From an uncultured Helcococcus sp. (GTDB taxonomy: Bacteria; Bacillota; Clostridia; Tissierellales; Peptoniphilaceae), in NCBI RefSeq assembly GCF_946998255.1, contig NZ_CAMPYN010000007.1, positions 1 through 32,755 of the forward strand: a DNA stretch of 32,755 nucleotides, written 5' to 3'. The notes under the pieces are model-generated. The model was not told where the DNA came from. It was given only the letters and a program-made list of their open reading frames with translations, and ran no database searches. Of this stretch, positions 22,658 to 31,707 are shown piece after piece. How positions within the stretch are numbered: position 1 is the stretch's first letter; every line of letters begins with the position of its first letter. A program made the translations under genes and the position numbers.

Positions 22658-23311
22658 ATGAGCAGTTTTCTAACTTTTGTAGAATACATAGGTATAATAG
22701 CCTTTGCTATATCTGGAGCTTTAGAAGGTATCAAGAAAAGATATGACTATTTAGGTGTTGTGATATTAGGTATAGTTACCTCAACAGGTGGAGGGGTGAT
22801 TAGAGACCTCATTTTAGGGATCACCCCACCATATTCTTTAAGGTCTGGTATCAATATTTACCTAGCTATTGTTGTAGCTACTATAGTTTTCATAGTAAAC
22901 TTACTTGATGATAATGTTAACCGTTGGACTATAAATAAATTATTTGATGAGACTTTGGTTTTAACTGATGCCATGGGACTTGCAGTATTTGTAATAACAG
23001 GTATGCAGGTAGCTTACAATATATCGAATTCTTATTCTGCAATTTTATATATATTTGTTGGGACTATATCAGGTGTTGGAGGTGGTATCATTAGAGATAT
23101 GCTGGTAAGTAACACCCCTTATATTTTTGATGGACATATATATGCTTCAGCTGCAATTATAGGTTCAACAGCTTATCATTTATTGACTTATTATACTGAA
23201 TTACCAGTTAGGTTAGTTATGATATTTTGTATAATATTAATATTTGTAATAAGAATGATTTCATACCACTTCAATCTAAACCTACCTAGGGCAACTAGGA
23301 TCATAAAATAG
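22658..23311 (+). CDS. TRIC/YicG-type (UPF0126) membrane protein
   Basis: This 217-residue membrane protein has about seven hydrophobic segments and an internal repeat. Each half carries a glycine-rich hairpin followed by RD: GGGVIRDLIL (about 46-55) and GGGIIRDMLV (about 145-154). That duplicated GGG-x-x-RD pattern marks the UPF0126 family, now placed with trimeric intracellular cation channels. Prokaryotic members conduct cations in vitro; the ion and role in this organism are unknown. AGAGGTAACC precedes the start, eight bases after hslO, so the two share a message. A long bidirectional terminator follows. Confidence 0.88.
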   Translation: MSSFLTFVEYIGIIAFAISGALEGIKKRYDYLGVVILGIVTSTGGGVIRDLILGITPPYSLRSGINIYLAIVVATIVFIVNLLDDNVNRWTINKLFDETLVLTDAMGLAVFVITGMQVAYNISNSYSAILYIFVGTISGVGGGIIRDMLVSNTPYIFDGHIYASAAIIGSTAYHLLTYYTELPVRLVMIFCIILIFVIRMISYHFNLNLPRATRIIK

Positions 23312-23316
23312 AATAA

Positions 23317-23354
23317 ATAAAAAATCCAAAATTTATTATCAATTTTGGATTTTT
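23317..23354. terminator. Bidirectional terminator
   Basis: AAAAATCCAAAATT (23320-23333) and AATTTTGGATTTTT (23341-23354) form a perfect 14-bp stem with a 7-base loop. The A- and T-rich ends supply a T-run on either strand. It separates the rightward TRIC-like gene from the leftward glycosyltransferase. Confidence 0.92.
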
Positions 23355-23359
23355 CATTA

Positions 23360-24547
23360 TTAATTATTTTTTTCATTTATAGCTTTTTCATACAAGTCTA
23401 ATAAAGTCTCAGCTTGTTTTATATTGTTATTATTCTCAATATATGCTAAAGTAGTTTTTTTTAGTTTAGCTTCTTCTTCTGCAGAAAAGTTTAATACTTT
23501 ATCTAAAAGATTTTTAAAATCTTCCTTATCTTCCCATGTATAACCATTTAATCCTTTTCTTATTTGACTCTCATTAGGAACATCTAATTTTATAAGGGCT
23601 GGTAATCCTGACGCCATACCTTCAAGCATGGATATGGAATGCATTTCTGAAAGAGAAGCAGTTGTGTAATAATCCATAGCGGATAGATATAGTGGAATAT
23701 CGGTATTATCAACAGGTCCAAGACATATAATCTTATCTTCAAGATTTTTTTCTTTTATCATTTCAGTAATGCTTTCTAAATCAGGACCTTTTCCTATAAT
23801 AAATAATTTTGCTTTGTCAGCATCGACATTGGCATAAATAAAGCTTTCTACTAATTCTTCTATATTTTTTTCTTTACCGATTCTACCTACAAAAACTAGA
23901 GCTTTTGTAGAATCTGAAAGCTTATACTTTTCTCTAAAATATTTTCTAAATTGATCTTTTTCTATACTAGGTAAAAACTTTGAATTATCTATAGTATTTT
24001 CAATAACATAAACTTTTTTGTATATATTTTGTCTGTCAAGATAAGCCTGTGCCTTATAAGATGGGCTAGTTATTATATCAGCTGATTCAGGTAGTTTTTT
24101 CAAAAATTGATCTGATAATTTTTTCGAAATTTTTTCAAATAAAGGATTTCCAGCCTTCAAACCTACATAAAATAAAAATCTATCATATTCACTATGAAGA
24201 GTATAAACTAAAGGTATATTATATATTTTTGCAAACTTTCTTCCGCTTAATCCAACTCCAAATTCATTTTGAGCATGAATAATATCAGGATTAAAGTCAA
24301 CTACTTCTTCTAAGTGACTAGGACTTACTGGCATGGAAATTCTGTAATTATATATTTTCTTTAGTTCTATACCTGGCAGATATAAAACTCCATCTTTCAA
24401 TATTTTTTCTTTTTGTTTTTCTGACCCCACAGTTACAACTAAAACTTCGTGTCCTAAAAGCTCATAAGTATCTTTAAGCATCTTAGTTTGTGTTGCAACA
24501 CCATTTATATATGGTGGGTAGGTTTCGGTAAAAAATGCTATTCTCAT
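23360..24547 (-). CDS. GT4-family glycosyltransferase
   Basis: This 395-residue cytosolic or membrane-associated enzyme has two Rossmann-like domains. The N-terminal acceptor domain opens MRIAFFTETYPPYINGVATQ, with HAQNEFGVG and TLHSEYD following. The C-terminal nucleotide-sugar domain carries FVGRIGKEKNIEELV (about 225-240) and the E-x7-E motif, as SEMHSISMLEGMASGLP (about 307-323). The opening is like that of diacylglycerol glucosyltransferases that make membrane glycolipids in Bacillota, which is a plausible role. GGAGGAAATT precedes the ATG at 24547; an ATG four codons earlier overlaps that ribosome binding site. It stands alone on its strand. Confidence 0.9.
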   Translation of the reverse strand: MRIAFFTETYPPYINGVATQTKMLKDTYELLGHEVLVVTVGSEKQKEKILKDGVLYLPGIELKKIYNYRISMPVSPSHLEEVVDFNPDIIHAQNEFGVGLSGRKFAKIYNIPLVYTLHSEYDRFLFYVGLKAGNPLFEKISKKLSDQFLKKLPESADIITSPSYKAQAYLDRQNIYKKVYVIENTIDNSKFLPSIEKDQFRKYFREKYKLSDSTKALVFVGRIGKEKNIEELVESFIYANVDADKAKLFIIGKGPDLESITEMIKEKNLEDKIICLGPVDNTDIPLYLSAMDYYTTASLSEMHSISMLEGMASGLPALIKLDVPNESQIRKGLNGYTWEDKEDFKNLLDKVLNFSAEEEAKLKKTTLAYIENNNNIKQAETLLDLYEKAINEKNN

Positions 24548-24566
24548 AATTTCCTCCATTTGTGAT

Positions 24567-24575
24567 ATTATAACA
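24567..24575 (-). promoter_or_regulatory. Extended -10 promoter of the glycosyltransferase gene
   Basis: On the minus strand TGTTATAAT forms a perfect extended -10 element about 20 bases before the start codon. The -35 region is AT-rich without a clear match. Confidence 0.5.
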
Positions 24576-24621
24576 TATTTAAATAGTGAATTAATTAAGA
24601 ATTTATTAATATTATATTAAA

Positions 24622-24630
24622 TGCTATACT
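24622..24630 (+). promoter_or_regulatory. Extended -10 promoter of the epimerase-like gene
   Basis: TGCTATACT is an extended -10 element 24 bases before the start codon; no clear -35 box. It is divergent from the glycosyltransferase promoter. Confidence 0.45.
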
Positions 24631-24653
24631 TAGCTTATAAATAAGGAGGGGAC

Positions 24654-25352
24654 ATGATCAAAACTATTAGACATAATGATTTACAAGTAAAGATAGATAC
24701 CTTAGGAGCCTATATAACAGAATTTAATAAGTCTGGTGAAAAAGTTTTTTATCCTAAGAAAGAAATAAAAGTAGGGAATAGTAGTAAATTAAGAGGTGGA
24801 AACCACGTGTGTCTTCCTCATTTTGGAGTATCAGAAAAAATAGATCAAAGTAATCATGGCTTTGCTAGAAGTTTGGAATGGGATGTTGTGGAAGAAAGCG
24901 ATCATAAGCTTATACTAACTTTACAAGCATCGGTAAAAGACTATGACCACATGAAAGCTAGTCTAGAATACAATCTTGAAGATAGCGCTTTTATAAGTAA
25001 GTTAACAGTAGAAAACCTAGGAGAAAAATCCTTTAACATAAGTCCAGCCTTTCATCCTTATTTTGCTTACAAAGATGTAAATAGCTTGAAAGTAAATGGA
25101 GAAAAATTAGAAATAACTGACCAAGTAAGGGACAGTCTATTTATAGGTCAAGTAGAGGAAATAGAGATTGATGGCAAGAAAATAATATTAAAAAATAAAA
25201 ATTTAAACAAATATGTAATTTGGACAGATGAATTAGATAAATATATATGTATTGAACCAACCTATAATTATGATGCATTAAATAAAGACCTAGATTTGAT
25301 CCAAGTTGATAAGGGGGAAATCAAAGAGTTTGAATTTATAATAAAATTATAA
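24654..25352 (+). CDS. Aldose 1-epimerase-like protein
   Basis: This 232-residue protein has the galactose-mutarotase beta-sandwich pattern. The catalytic-type histidine lies in SNHGFAR (about 66-72), the second histidine in AFHPYF (about 137-142), and the acidic residue in CIEPTYN (about 199-205). The length and the HPYF block place it with short bacterial mutarotases or glucose-6-phosphate 1-epimerases of the YeaD type. It interconverts alpha and beta anomers of an aldose or phospho-sugar. AAGGAGGGGAC precedes the ATG. It appears to be a single-gene unit, without a clear terminator before the next promoter. Confidence 0.85.
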   Translation: MIKTIRHNDLQVKIDTLGAYITEFNKSGEKVFYPKKEIKVGNSSKLRGGNHVCLPHFGVSEKIDQSNHGFARSLEWDVVEESDHKLILTLQASVKDYDHMKASLEYNLEDSAFISKLTVENLGEKSFNISPAFHPYFAYKDVNSLKVNGEKLEITDQVRDSLFIGQVEEIEIDGKKIILKNKNLNKYVIWTDELDKYICIEPTYNYDALNKDLDLIQVDKGEIKEFEFIIKL

Positions 25353-25397
25353 TTTATAGTTGAGAATAAAAATTAGATAATAACTGTAAAATAATTA

Positions 25398-25426
25398 TTG
25401 ACAAATAATAAACGATAACGTATTCT
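25398..25426 (+). promoter_or_regulatory. Promoter of the ABC exporter gene
   Basis: A perfect TTGACA (25398-25403) is followed after 17 bases by TATTCT (25421-25426). The spacer contains AACGATAACG, a possible operator. The leader would be about 118 bases, contains a run of eight T and holds no visible small gene. Confidence 0.55.
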
Positions 25427-25550
25427 TAATATAAATGTTATTAGTTTTTTTTGATAAATATACAATTATAAAGAGAAGTGAATAGTGTATAGTTATATAT
25501 GACCTTCAAATCAAAGCTAACAATAAAATTTATTCTTAATAGGAGTCCAA

Positions 25551-27191
25551 ATGAATAAAATAATAGATAGAAAAAGCTTGAAAAAATGGAGTACACTTGC
25601 GATATTGGTTTTCACAATCACAAAAGTATTGTCATTATTGCCTCCATTAATTATGCAAAAAGTAATCGATGTGTACATACCAAATCAAGATATTAGAGGG
25701 ATTATTTTTGGAATAATTTTATTTGTAAGTATCCCTGCTATATATATCTTGTCGCAAATTTTATTTAATTATTTTTCAATAAAGTTTGCAAGAAATAAAG
25801 GGAATGATATAGCCATGCAGATCACAAAAAATTTAGTAGACCAAGACTTAGAATTTTTTGATAGGCAAAATTCTGTAGAATTAGTTACAAATTCTAGTAA
25901 GGAAGCTACAGGATATATAAACTTTTATATTTCGGAACTACCTATGTATTATGGTTACATATTTATTTCAGTTATTATACTAATTATCTTATGTACATAT
26001 TCACCATATATAGCCTTGGTCCAGCTTTTATTTATACCGCTAGCTATTTGGCCTATAAGAAAGATGACGGGTACAATTCAAAATCAAATAAATAGGGTCA
26101 TGGAAAACAATGCTAAAATATCTCAAAAAAGAGTTGATATTTTTAAAGCGATAGGACTTGTAAAATCCTATAGGTTAGAAGATGAAAAAATACAAGAAGT
26201 TGCAGAGATAAATGCAGACACAGCTTCTATATGGGGAAAAGTTGCAGCTTTGGACTCTACTTCTGGCATTTGGATTTCAGGATTTTTATCCATGCTATTT
26301 ACAGGATTAACCTTCACCTTGTCAGCTTTATTTATCGTTAAAGATTGGGGGAATTTAACTACCGGGGCTCTAATATCAATTATTTCCTATACAGCTATGC
26401 TATATGGTTTTATAGATATAATTTTTAAAATGCAAATTAATAAACAAAAGCAAGATGCTGAATTTTCTAGATTGCTAGAATATATAGATTTAAGTGGTGA
26501 AAGCCAAGCAAATGAGCACAAGAGACCATTAGTGTTAAATAAAGATATAAGCTTAGAAAATGTTTCTTTCAAATATCCTGATTCTGAAAAAGAAATATTA
26601 GAAAATGTAAGCATGAATTTTGAAATAGGAAAATGGACTGGTATTGTTGGGAAATCGGGCATAGGAAAATCGACCATATTTGACTTGCTTTTAGCTTTTT
26701 ATAAAACTGACAAAGGAAATATCTTATTTGATGGGGTAAATATAGAAGAAATCTCAAGTTTTTCTATTCGAGAAAACATTACAAGAGTTTATCAGGATAT
26801 ATTTATGTTCCCAGGCACTATAAGGGAAAACTTGCTTCTAGGTAAGAAAAATATCAGTGATGATAAATTAGAAGAATGCTTAAAAATAGCTAATATATAT
26901 GATTTTGTAAAATCCTTAGAAAATGGTCTAGATACCAATATCGGGGAAGCAGGTAAACTAATTTCAGGTGGCGAAAGGCAGAGATTAGCCTTAGCTCAAG
27001 CCTTGATAAGAGGAAATAAAGTCTTACTTTTAGATGAAATAAGCTCCAATATAGATATTAATAGTGAAAATATAATAAAAGAAAATCTGAATAAACTAGT
27101 AAGAGAAGATGGATACACAATTATATCTATAAGTCACAATAGCAATTTCCTAGAATACGCTGATAAATGTTATGATTTAAATAAGATGTAA
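25551..27191 (+). CDS. ABC transporter, fused permease and ATPase (exporter type)
   Basis: This 546-residue half-transporter has a membrane domain (about 1-300, six segments) and a C-terminal ATPase. Motifs: Walker A GKSGIGKST (367-375), Q-loop Gln415 in VYQD, signature ISGGERQ (471-477), Walker B VLLLDE (491-496) with catalytic Glu496, and switch His529 in ISHN. All catalytic residues are intact, so it could act as a homodimer. A second half-transporter is not encoded next to it. TAGGAG precedes the ATG. The substrate is unknown; related proteins export lipids, peptides or drugs. It ends at a bidirectional terminator. Confidence 0.92.
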   Translation: MNKIIDRKSLKKWSTLAILVFTITKVLSLLPPLIMQKVIDVYIPNQDIRGIIFGIILFVSIPAIYILSQILFNYFSIKFARNKGNDIAMQITKNLVDQDLEFFDRQNSVELVTNSSKEATGYINFYISELPMYYGYIFISVIILIILCTYSPYIALVQLLFIPLAIWPIRKMTGTIQNQINRVMENNAKISQKRVDIFKAIGLVKSYRLEDEKIQEVAEINADTASIWGKVAALDSTSGIWISGFLSMLFTGLTFTLSALFIVKDWGNLTTGALISIISYTAMLYGFIDIIFKMQINKQKQDAEFSRLLEYIDLSGESQANEHKRPLVLNKDISLENVSFKYPDSEKEILENVSMNFEIGKWTGIVGKSGIGKSTIFDLLLAFYKTDKGNILFDGVNIEEISSFSIRENITRVYQDIFMFPGTIRENLLLGKKNISDDKLEECLKIANIYDFVKSLENGLDTNIGEAGKLISGGERQRLALAQALIRGNKVLLLDEISSNIDINSENIIKENLNKLVREDGYTIISISHNSNFLEYADKCYDLNKM

Positions 27192-27201
27192 AAAATATCA
27201 A

Positions 27202-27249
27202 AAATAGAGCTAAAGACATGCCTAGTTAGGTTGATCTTTAGCTCTATTT
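27202..27249. terminator. Bidirectional terminator
   Basis: AAATAGAGCTAAAGA (27202-27216) and TCTTTAGCTCTATTT (27235-27249) form a perfect 15-bp stem with an 18-base loop. It separates the rightward ABC gene from leftward murC. Confidence 0.9.
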
Positions 27250-27266
27250 AATTTCAAATTTTTTTA

Positions 27267-28649
27267 TTAAGAATTTGCAATCATATCAGCTAAGATATGA
27301 GTATTACCTGCACCTAAGGTAAGTACAAGATAATTTTCATCTATCTTATCTTTTAAGTAGTCTACAACTTCTTCAAATGTAGACAAGTACATAGCATTTT
27401 CACCATTTTCCTTCAATTTTTCTACCAAATGGCTTGAATGGATAGTTGGATCAAATTCTTCCCTTGCTGGATAAATATCTGTAACAATAGTCAAATCTGA
27501 ATCATAGAAAGCCTTTGAAAAATCATCTAGTAGGGCCTTGGTCCTTGAAAACTCATGAGGTTCAAAAACAGTAATGATTTTTCTATCTGAAAATGTCTTT
27601 ATAGCATCTAAGGTTGTCTTTATTTCTACAGGGTGGTGGCCATAGTCAGTGATTACAATTGCACCATTTTTTTCTCCTATAGTTTCAAGTCTCCTATGCA
27701 AGGTCTTGTATTCAGAAATTGCTTTTTTAATAGTTTCTATATCAATACCATTTTCATAGGTAGTGATGATTGCTGCAAGAGCATTATAAACATTGTGCTT
27801 ACCAGCAACATTCAAATTAAATACTTCATCTTTGCCATCTATATTTATAACAAATTCACAATGACCCAATTCATTTAACTTATAGCTTTTTACATAGTAA
27901 TCAGCCTTGTCATCTTCAAGTGAAAAGCTTATTGTCTTACCCTTGATATGTTCAAATAATCTTGATGTGTTTGGATCATCAAGGTTGATAATTGCCTTAG
28001 AATTTTCATCTAAATTTTTCATATAGCCAATGAAAGTTTCAACTATATGGTTTAAATCTTTAAAATAATCTAAATGGTCTTCATCAATATTTAATACTAT
28101 GGCTGTTGATGGATAAAAGTTCAAGATGTTAGCCTTGAATTCGCAGGCTTCTGTAAGCAAAATATCAGAATCTCCAACCTTCACATTTCCATCCATTTCA
28201 TCTAAGTCACCACCTAAAAGTATGGTAGGATCTTCATCTGAATTTAACAAGATTTTTGCAATCATGGAAGTAGTAGTAGATTTACCATGAGATCCAGAAA
28301 CAGCTATTGATCTATCAAAGTTTCTCATCAAGGCACCCAACAAGACACCTCTTGAAACTACTGGCTTACCAGTTTCTCTTGCTGCTACAAGCTCTTCGTT
28401 GTATGAAGGTATAGCATCTGTGTAAACAAATAAGTCTTGGTCGCTAATGTTATTTTTGCTTTGACCGATATAAATCTTTATTCCTTCTTTAATTAAATTA
28501 TTTACGTGTGGATTTTCTTTCCTATCTGATCCACTTATTTGGTATCCTTTAGTGTGTAAAAGCATTGCTATACCAGACATGCTGATTCCACCAATCCCTA
28601 TAAAATGTATTTTATTAAAGTTTTTATCTCCAAAATCAAATCTAAACAT
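27267..28649 (-). CDS. murC: UDP-N-acetylmuramate-L-alanine ligase
   Basis: This cytosolic Mur ligase adds the first amino acid, L-alanine, to UDP-MurNAc in peptidoglycan synthesis. Domain 1 holds the UDP-binding motif HFIGIGGISMSGIA (15-28). Domain 2 has the ATP-binding motif GSHGKSTTT (119-127). Domain 3 contains DYGHHPVEIKTTL, a MurC hallmark, and FEPHEFSRT. The 460-residue length is normal. AAAAGGGTAAAAT precedes the ATG. It is divergent from glmU, which makes UDP-GlcNAc, the precursor of its substrate. Confidence 0.97.
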   Translation of the reverse strand: MFRFDFGDKNFNKIHFIGIGGISMSGIAMLLHTKGYQISGSDRKENPHVNNLIKEGIKIYIGQSKNNISDQDLFVYTDAIPSYNEELVAARETGKPVVSRGVLLGALMRNFDRSIAVSGSHGKSTTTSMIAKILLNSDEDPTILLGGDLDEMDGNVKVGDSDILLTEACEFKANILNFYPSTAIVLNIDEDHLDYFKDLNHIVETFIGYMKNLDENSKAIINLDDPNTSRLFEHIKGKTISFSLEDDKADYYVKSYKLNELGHCEFVINIDGKDEVFNLNVAGKHNVYNALAAIITTYENGIDIETIKKAISEYKTLHRRLETIGEKNGAIVITDYGHHPVEIKTTLDAIKTFSDRKIITVFEPHEFSRTKALLDDFSKAFYDSDLTIVTDIYPAREEFDPTIHSSHLVEKLKENGENAMYLSTFEEVVDYLKDKIDENYLVLTLGAGNTHILADMIANS

Positions 28650-28679
28650 ATTTTACCCTTTTCTAAATTATTCGGTACT

Positions 28680-28688
28680 ATAATATCA
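28680..28688 (-). promoter_or_regulatory. Promoter of murC
   Basis: On the minus strand TGATATTAT is an extended -10 element about 31 bases before the start. A TTTAAT-like -35 box is possible but weak. Confidence 0.45.
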
Positions 28689-28715
28689 CAAAAAACTAAG
28701 TAATTAAATAATAAT

Positions 28716-28743
28716 TTTACATAGTTAGCAATTGTTGTATAAT
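28716..28743 (+). promoter_or_regulatory. Promoter of glmU operon
   Basis: TTTACA (28716-28721) and a perfect TATAAT (28738-28743) are separated by 16 bases, giving a leader of about 28 bases with GAGGTG as ribosome binding site. Confidence 0.65.
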
Positions 28744-28777
28744 TAGAATGAATGTTAGTAAAAATAAGTGAGGTGCA

Positions 28778-30151
28778 ATGAATAAGGTAATTATTTTGGC
28801 TGCTGGAGAAGGTACCAGAATGAAGTCAAATATTTCAAAAGTATTACATAAATTATGCAATAGACCTATTCTTTCTTATATGATAGACGCTTCAATTGAG
28901 TCCAAAGTTGATGAAGTGATTGTGATTGTAGGAAATAATGAAGACCAGGTCAAAGAGGCCTTTGGAGACAAGGTAAAATATGTAAGACAAGAAATAGGTG
29001 AAGGTATTCCGTATGGTACAGGATATGCTGTAAAATTAGCAGAAGATTTTATTGGTGACAATGATAATATTCTAGTTTTAACAGGAGATGTTCCTTTGAT
29101 AAGTAAGGAAACAATAGTTGGACTTATGGACAAACATAACAAGGAAAACAATCTTGCTACTGTATTGACAGCAGATTTTGAAGATCCTAGCGGCTATGGC
29201 AGAATTGTAAAAAATGAAAATGGTCAGTTCCAAAAGATAGTTGAGCATAAGGATTGTAGCCCTGAGGAGTTAGAAGTAAAAGAAATCAACTCAGGTATCC
29301 AAGTATTTAATGGTGAAAAGTTGAAGTATGCATTAAATAAATTAGATACCAATAATTCTCAAGGTGAATTATACCTAACTGATGTCTTTGATATTTTACA
29401 AGAAGAAAAAGGTAAGATAGATACATATAAATTAAGTGATAATGAAGAAATAATGGGCATAAATGATAAGATTCAATTAGCTCAAGTGGAAAAAGTAATG
29501 AGAAGAAGAATCAATGAATCTTACATGAGAGATGGAGTTATCTTAGAAAATCCTGAAACCATTACTATTGAAAAGGGTGTGAAAATTGGTAGAGACACTA
29601 TTATCGAACAAAACACCAAGATTTTAGGCAATACTGAAATTGGAGAAAATTGTTTGATTGGTATGAATACTAGAATAAATGATGCGAAAATAGGAAATAA
29701 TGTAACTATATTCTCTTCATTTATTGACCAAGCAGTAGTTGGAGATGGATCAGATTTAGGACCATTTGCAAGACTTAGACCAAAGGCTGAATTAAAAGAA
29801 AATGTACATGTTGGAAACTTTGTAGAAGTAAAAAATGCGGTTTTAGACGATGGTGTAAAAGCAGGTCACTTAGCCTATATAGGTGATGCGGATGTAGGAA
29901 AGAGAGTTAATGTATCATGTGGAGTGATATTCTCTAACTATGATGGTAAAAATAAATTTAGGTCAACAATTGGAGATGATGCCTTCTTAGGTGCTAATGT
30001 AAATATAGTGTCTCCTATAAATATTGCAGATAAAGGTTTCTTAGCTGCAGGATCTACAATTACTAAAGATGTAGCAGAGGGTGAATTAGCAGTAGAAAGA
30101 AGTGAGCAGAAAAATATTAAAGGTTATTATACAAGAAAGTTTGGTGAATAA
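28778..30151 (+). CDS. glmU: Bifunctional GlcNAc-1-P uridyltransferase / GlcN-1-P acetyltransferase
   Basis: This cytosolic enzyme makes UDP-GlcNAc in two steps. The N-terminal uridyltransferase domain opens LAAGEGTRMKSNISKVLH (7-24, signature G-x-G-T-R-M) and has LTGDVPLI near 105. The C-terminal half (about 250-457) is a left-handed beta-helix of hexapeptide repeats, with FARLRPKAEL, VGNFVEVKNA and the acetyltransferase block LAYIGDADVG, followed by NYDGKNKF. Length 457 is typical. GAGGTG precedes the ATG. Its stop overlaps the prs start by one base (TAATG). Confidence 0.97.
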   Translation: MNKVIILAAGEGTRMKSNISKVLHKLCNRPILSYMIDASIESKVDEVIVIVGNNEDQVKEAFGDKVKYVRQEIGEGIPYGTGYAVKLAEDFIGDNDNILVLTGDVPLISKETIVGLMDKHNKENNLATVLTADFEDPSGYGRIVKNENGQFQKIVEHKDCSPEELEVKEINSGIQVFNGEKLKYALNKLDTNNSQGELYLTDVFDILQEEKGKIDTYKLSDNEEIMGINDKIQLAQVEKVMRRRINESYMRDGVILENPETITIEKGVKIGRDTIIEQNTKILGNTEIGENCLIGMNTRINDAKIGNNVTIFSSFIDQAVVGDGSDLGPFARLRPKAELKENVHVGNFVEVKNAVLDDGVKAGHLAYIGDADVGKRVNVSCGVIFSNYDGKNKFRSTIGDDAFLGANVNIVSPINIADKGFLAAGSTITKDVAEGELAVERSEQKNIKGYYTRKFGE

Positions 30152-31134
30152 TGGAAAAGACAATGTTTGATGCACAAAATGAAGTAGTTTTATATACAGG
30201 ATCCTCAAATAAAAAATTAGCTAAAGATATATCAGATGAGCTTGGCTTAAGACTAGGAAACCTTACCATAAGCAGATTTGCTGATGGAGAAATACATGTA
30301 AGGATTAACGAAACTGTAAGAGGTAGAGATGTATTCTTAATACAACCTACTTCAGAACCTGCTAATGAAACAATCATGGAGACTTTAATTATAGTTGATG
30401 CCTTAAGAAGAGCTTCAGCCCATAAGATAAATGTTGTTATGCCTTACTATGGCTATGCTAGACAAGATAGAAAATCAAAGGGGAGGGAACCAATTACAGC
30501 TAAGTTAGTAACAAACTTGATTGAAGCAGCAGGTGCTGACAGAGTTGTTTCAGTAGACTTGCACGCTGCACAAATCCAAGGTTTCTTTGATATTCCTTTT
30601 GACCACCTTACAGCAAGACCAGTTATAGCTGAATACTTTGAAAAAGTTATAGAAGAAAATAATGAACATGACTGGGTAGTAGTTTCACCAGACTTAGGTG
30701 GGGTAACAAGAGCTAGACTTTTAGCTGACGTTTTACACTTACCAATCGCTATTATTGAAAAGTTTAGACCAAGACCAAATGAGTCAGCTGTACTAAATGT
30801 TATAGGTGAATTTAAAGGTAAAAACTGTATAATCATCGATGATATCATTGATACTGCAGGAACCATTGTAAATGCCGTAGAAACCTTGAAATCAGAAGGG
30901 GCAAAAGATGTATATATAGCAGCTACACACGGTGTATTATCAGGTTCAGCTTTAGAAAGAATAAACAATTCTTCTGTAAAGGAATGTATAATTACAGATA
31001 CAATATTCCACGAAAATATTGAAGAAGAAAATGAAAAAATTACTGTTTTATCTTTAGCACCAATGATAGCTTTAACTATAAAGAGTATAGTAACTTATAC
31101 ATCTGTATCAGATATAATGAAAGATAAGAAATAA
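30151..31134 (+). CDS. prs: Ribose-phosphate pyrophosphokinase
   Basis: This cytosolic enzyme makes PRPP from ribose 5-phosphate and ATP for nucleotide synthesis. It has the class I motifs: the flexible-loop region YGYARQDRKSKGREPI (about 107-122), VDLHAAQIQGFFD (about 134-146) for cation binding, and the ribose-phosphate loop IIIDDIIDTAGT. The ATG overlaps the glmU stop (TAATG) and GGTGA lies just upstream. The 327 residues include a few extra N-terminal residues compared with the usual 315 or so; Met5 is an alternative start. Its PRPP feeds hpt in this same window. Confidence 0.97.
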   Translation: MEKTMFDAQNEVVLYTGSSNKKLAKDISDELGLRLGNLTISRFADGEIHVRINETVRGRDVFLIQPTSEPANETIMETLIIVDALRRASAHKINVVMPYYGYARQDRKSKGREPITAKLVTNLIEAAGADRVVSVDLHAAQIQGFFDIPFDHLTARPVIAEYFEKVIEENNEHDWVVVSPDLGGVTRARLLADVLHLPIAIIEKFRPRPNESAVLNVIGEFKGKNCIIIDDIIDTAGTIVNAVETLKSEGAKDVYIAATHGVLSGSALERINNSSVKECIITDTIFHENIEEENEKITVLSLAPMIALTIKSIVTYTSVSDIMKDKK

Positions 31135-31706
31135 TGTATTTAATTGTAGGTTTAGGAAATCCAGGTAAGAAGTATGATAAAACAAGACACAATGTAGGTT
31201 TTGATGCTATAGATTTACTAGCAGACTACTTTGCCATTAATATAGATAAGGTTAAATTTAATGGCGTATATGGAGAAACCAGATACAAGGGTGAAAAAAT
31301 AATATTACTAAAGCCAGAGACATATATGAATGCCTCTGGCGATTGTCTTGTCCAATTTGCTAATTATTTTGGCGTAGATGAAGAAAATATAATAGTTTTA
31401 GTTGATGATATTGATATAGAATTTGGTAGTGTGAGAATAAAGAGAAATGGATCTCCAGGAACTCACAATGGGCTAAAGTCTATAGTTGAAAGACTAAAAA
31501 CTAAAAACTTTCCAAGGGTAAAAATAGCAGTAAATCAAAAACCTTCATACATGAATTTAGCGGACTTTGTCTTATCTAGATTTTCAGATGAAGAAAGAAA
31601 AATTGTAGACCAAGAAATAGAAATAGCTAGGGATGCTGTTATTAAAATAATTGAAAATGGTATAGACCAAGCTATGAATGAAGTAAACTCTGTAAGGTTA
31701 ATATAG
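31134..31706 (+). CDS. pth: Peptidyl-tRNA hydrolase
   Basis: This enzyme frees tRNA from peptidyl-tRNA released by stalled ribosomes. The family opening MYLIVGLGNPGKKYDKTRHNVGF carries Asn9 and the catalytic His20. Later blocks include LLKPETYMNASG, VDDIDIEFGSVRIKRNGSPGTHNGLKSI, with Asp93-type and Asn-type substrate contacts. Length 190 is normal. Its ATG overlaps the prs stop by one base (TAATG). mfd begins one base after its stop. Confidence 0.96.
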   Translation: MYLIVGLGNPGKKYDKTRHNVGFDAIDLLADYFAINIDKVKFNGVYGETRYKGEKIILLKPETYMNASGDCLVQFANYFGVDEENIIVLVDDIDIEFGSVRIKRNGSPGTHNGLKSIVERLKTKNFPRVKIAVNQKPSYMNLADFVLSRFSDEERKIVDQEIEIARDAVIKIIENGIDQAMNEVNSVRLI

Positions 31707-31707
31707 T

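Noticed and set aside
25404..25426. Catabolite (cre) site in the ABC exporter promoter
   Set aside because: AACGATAACG has a CG centre, but the flanks do not match the cre consensus well enough to claim it.
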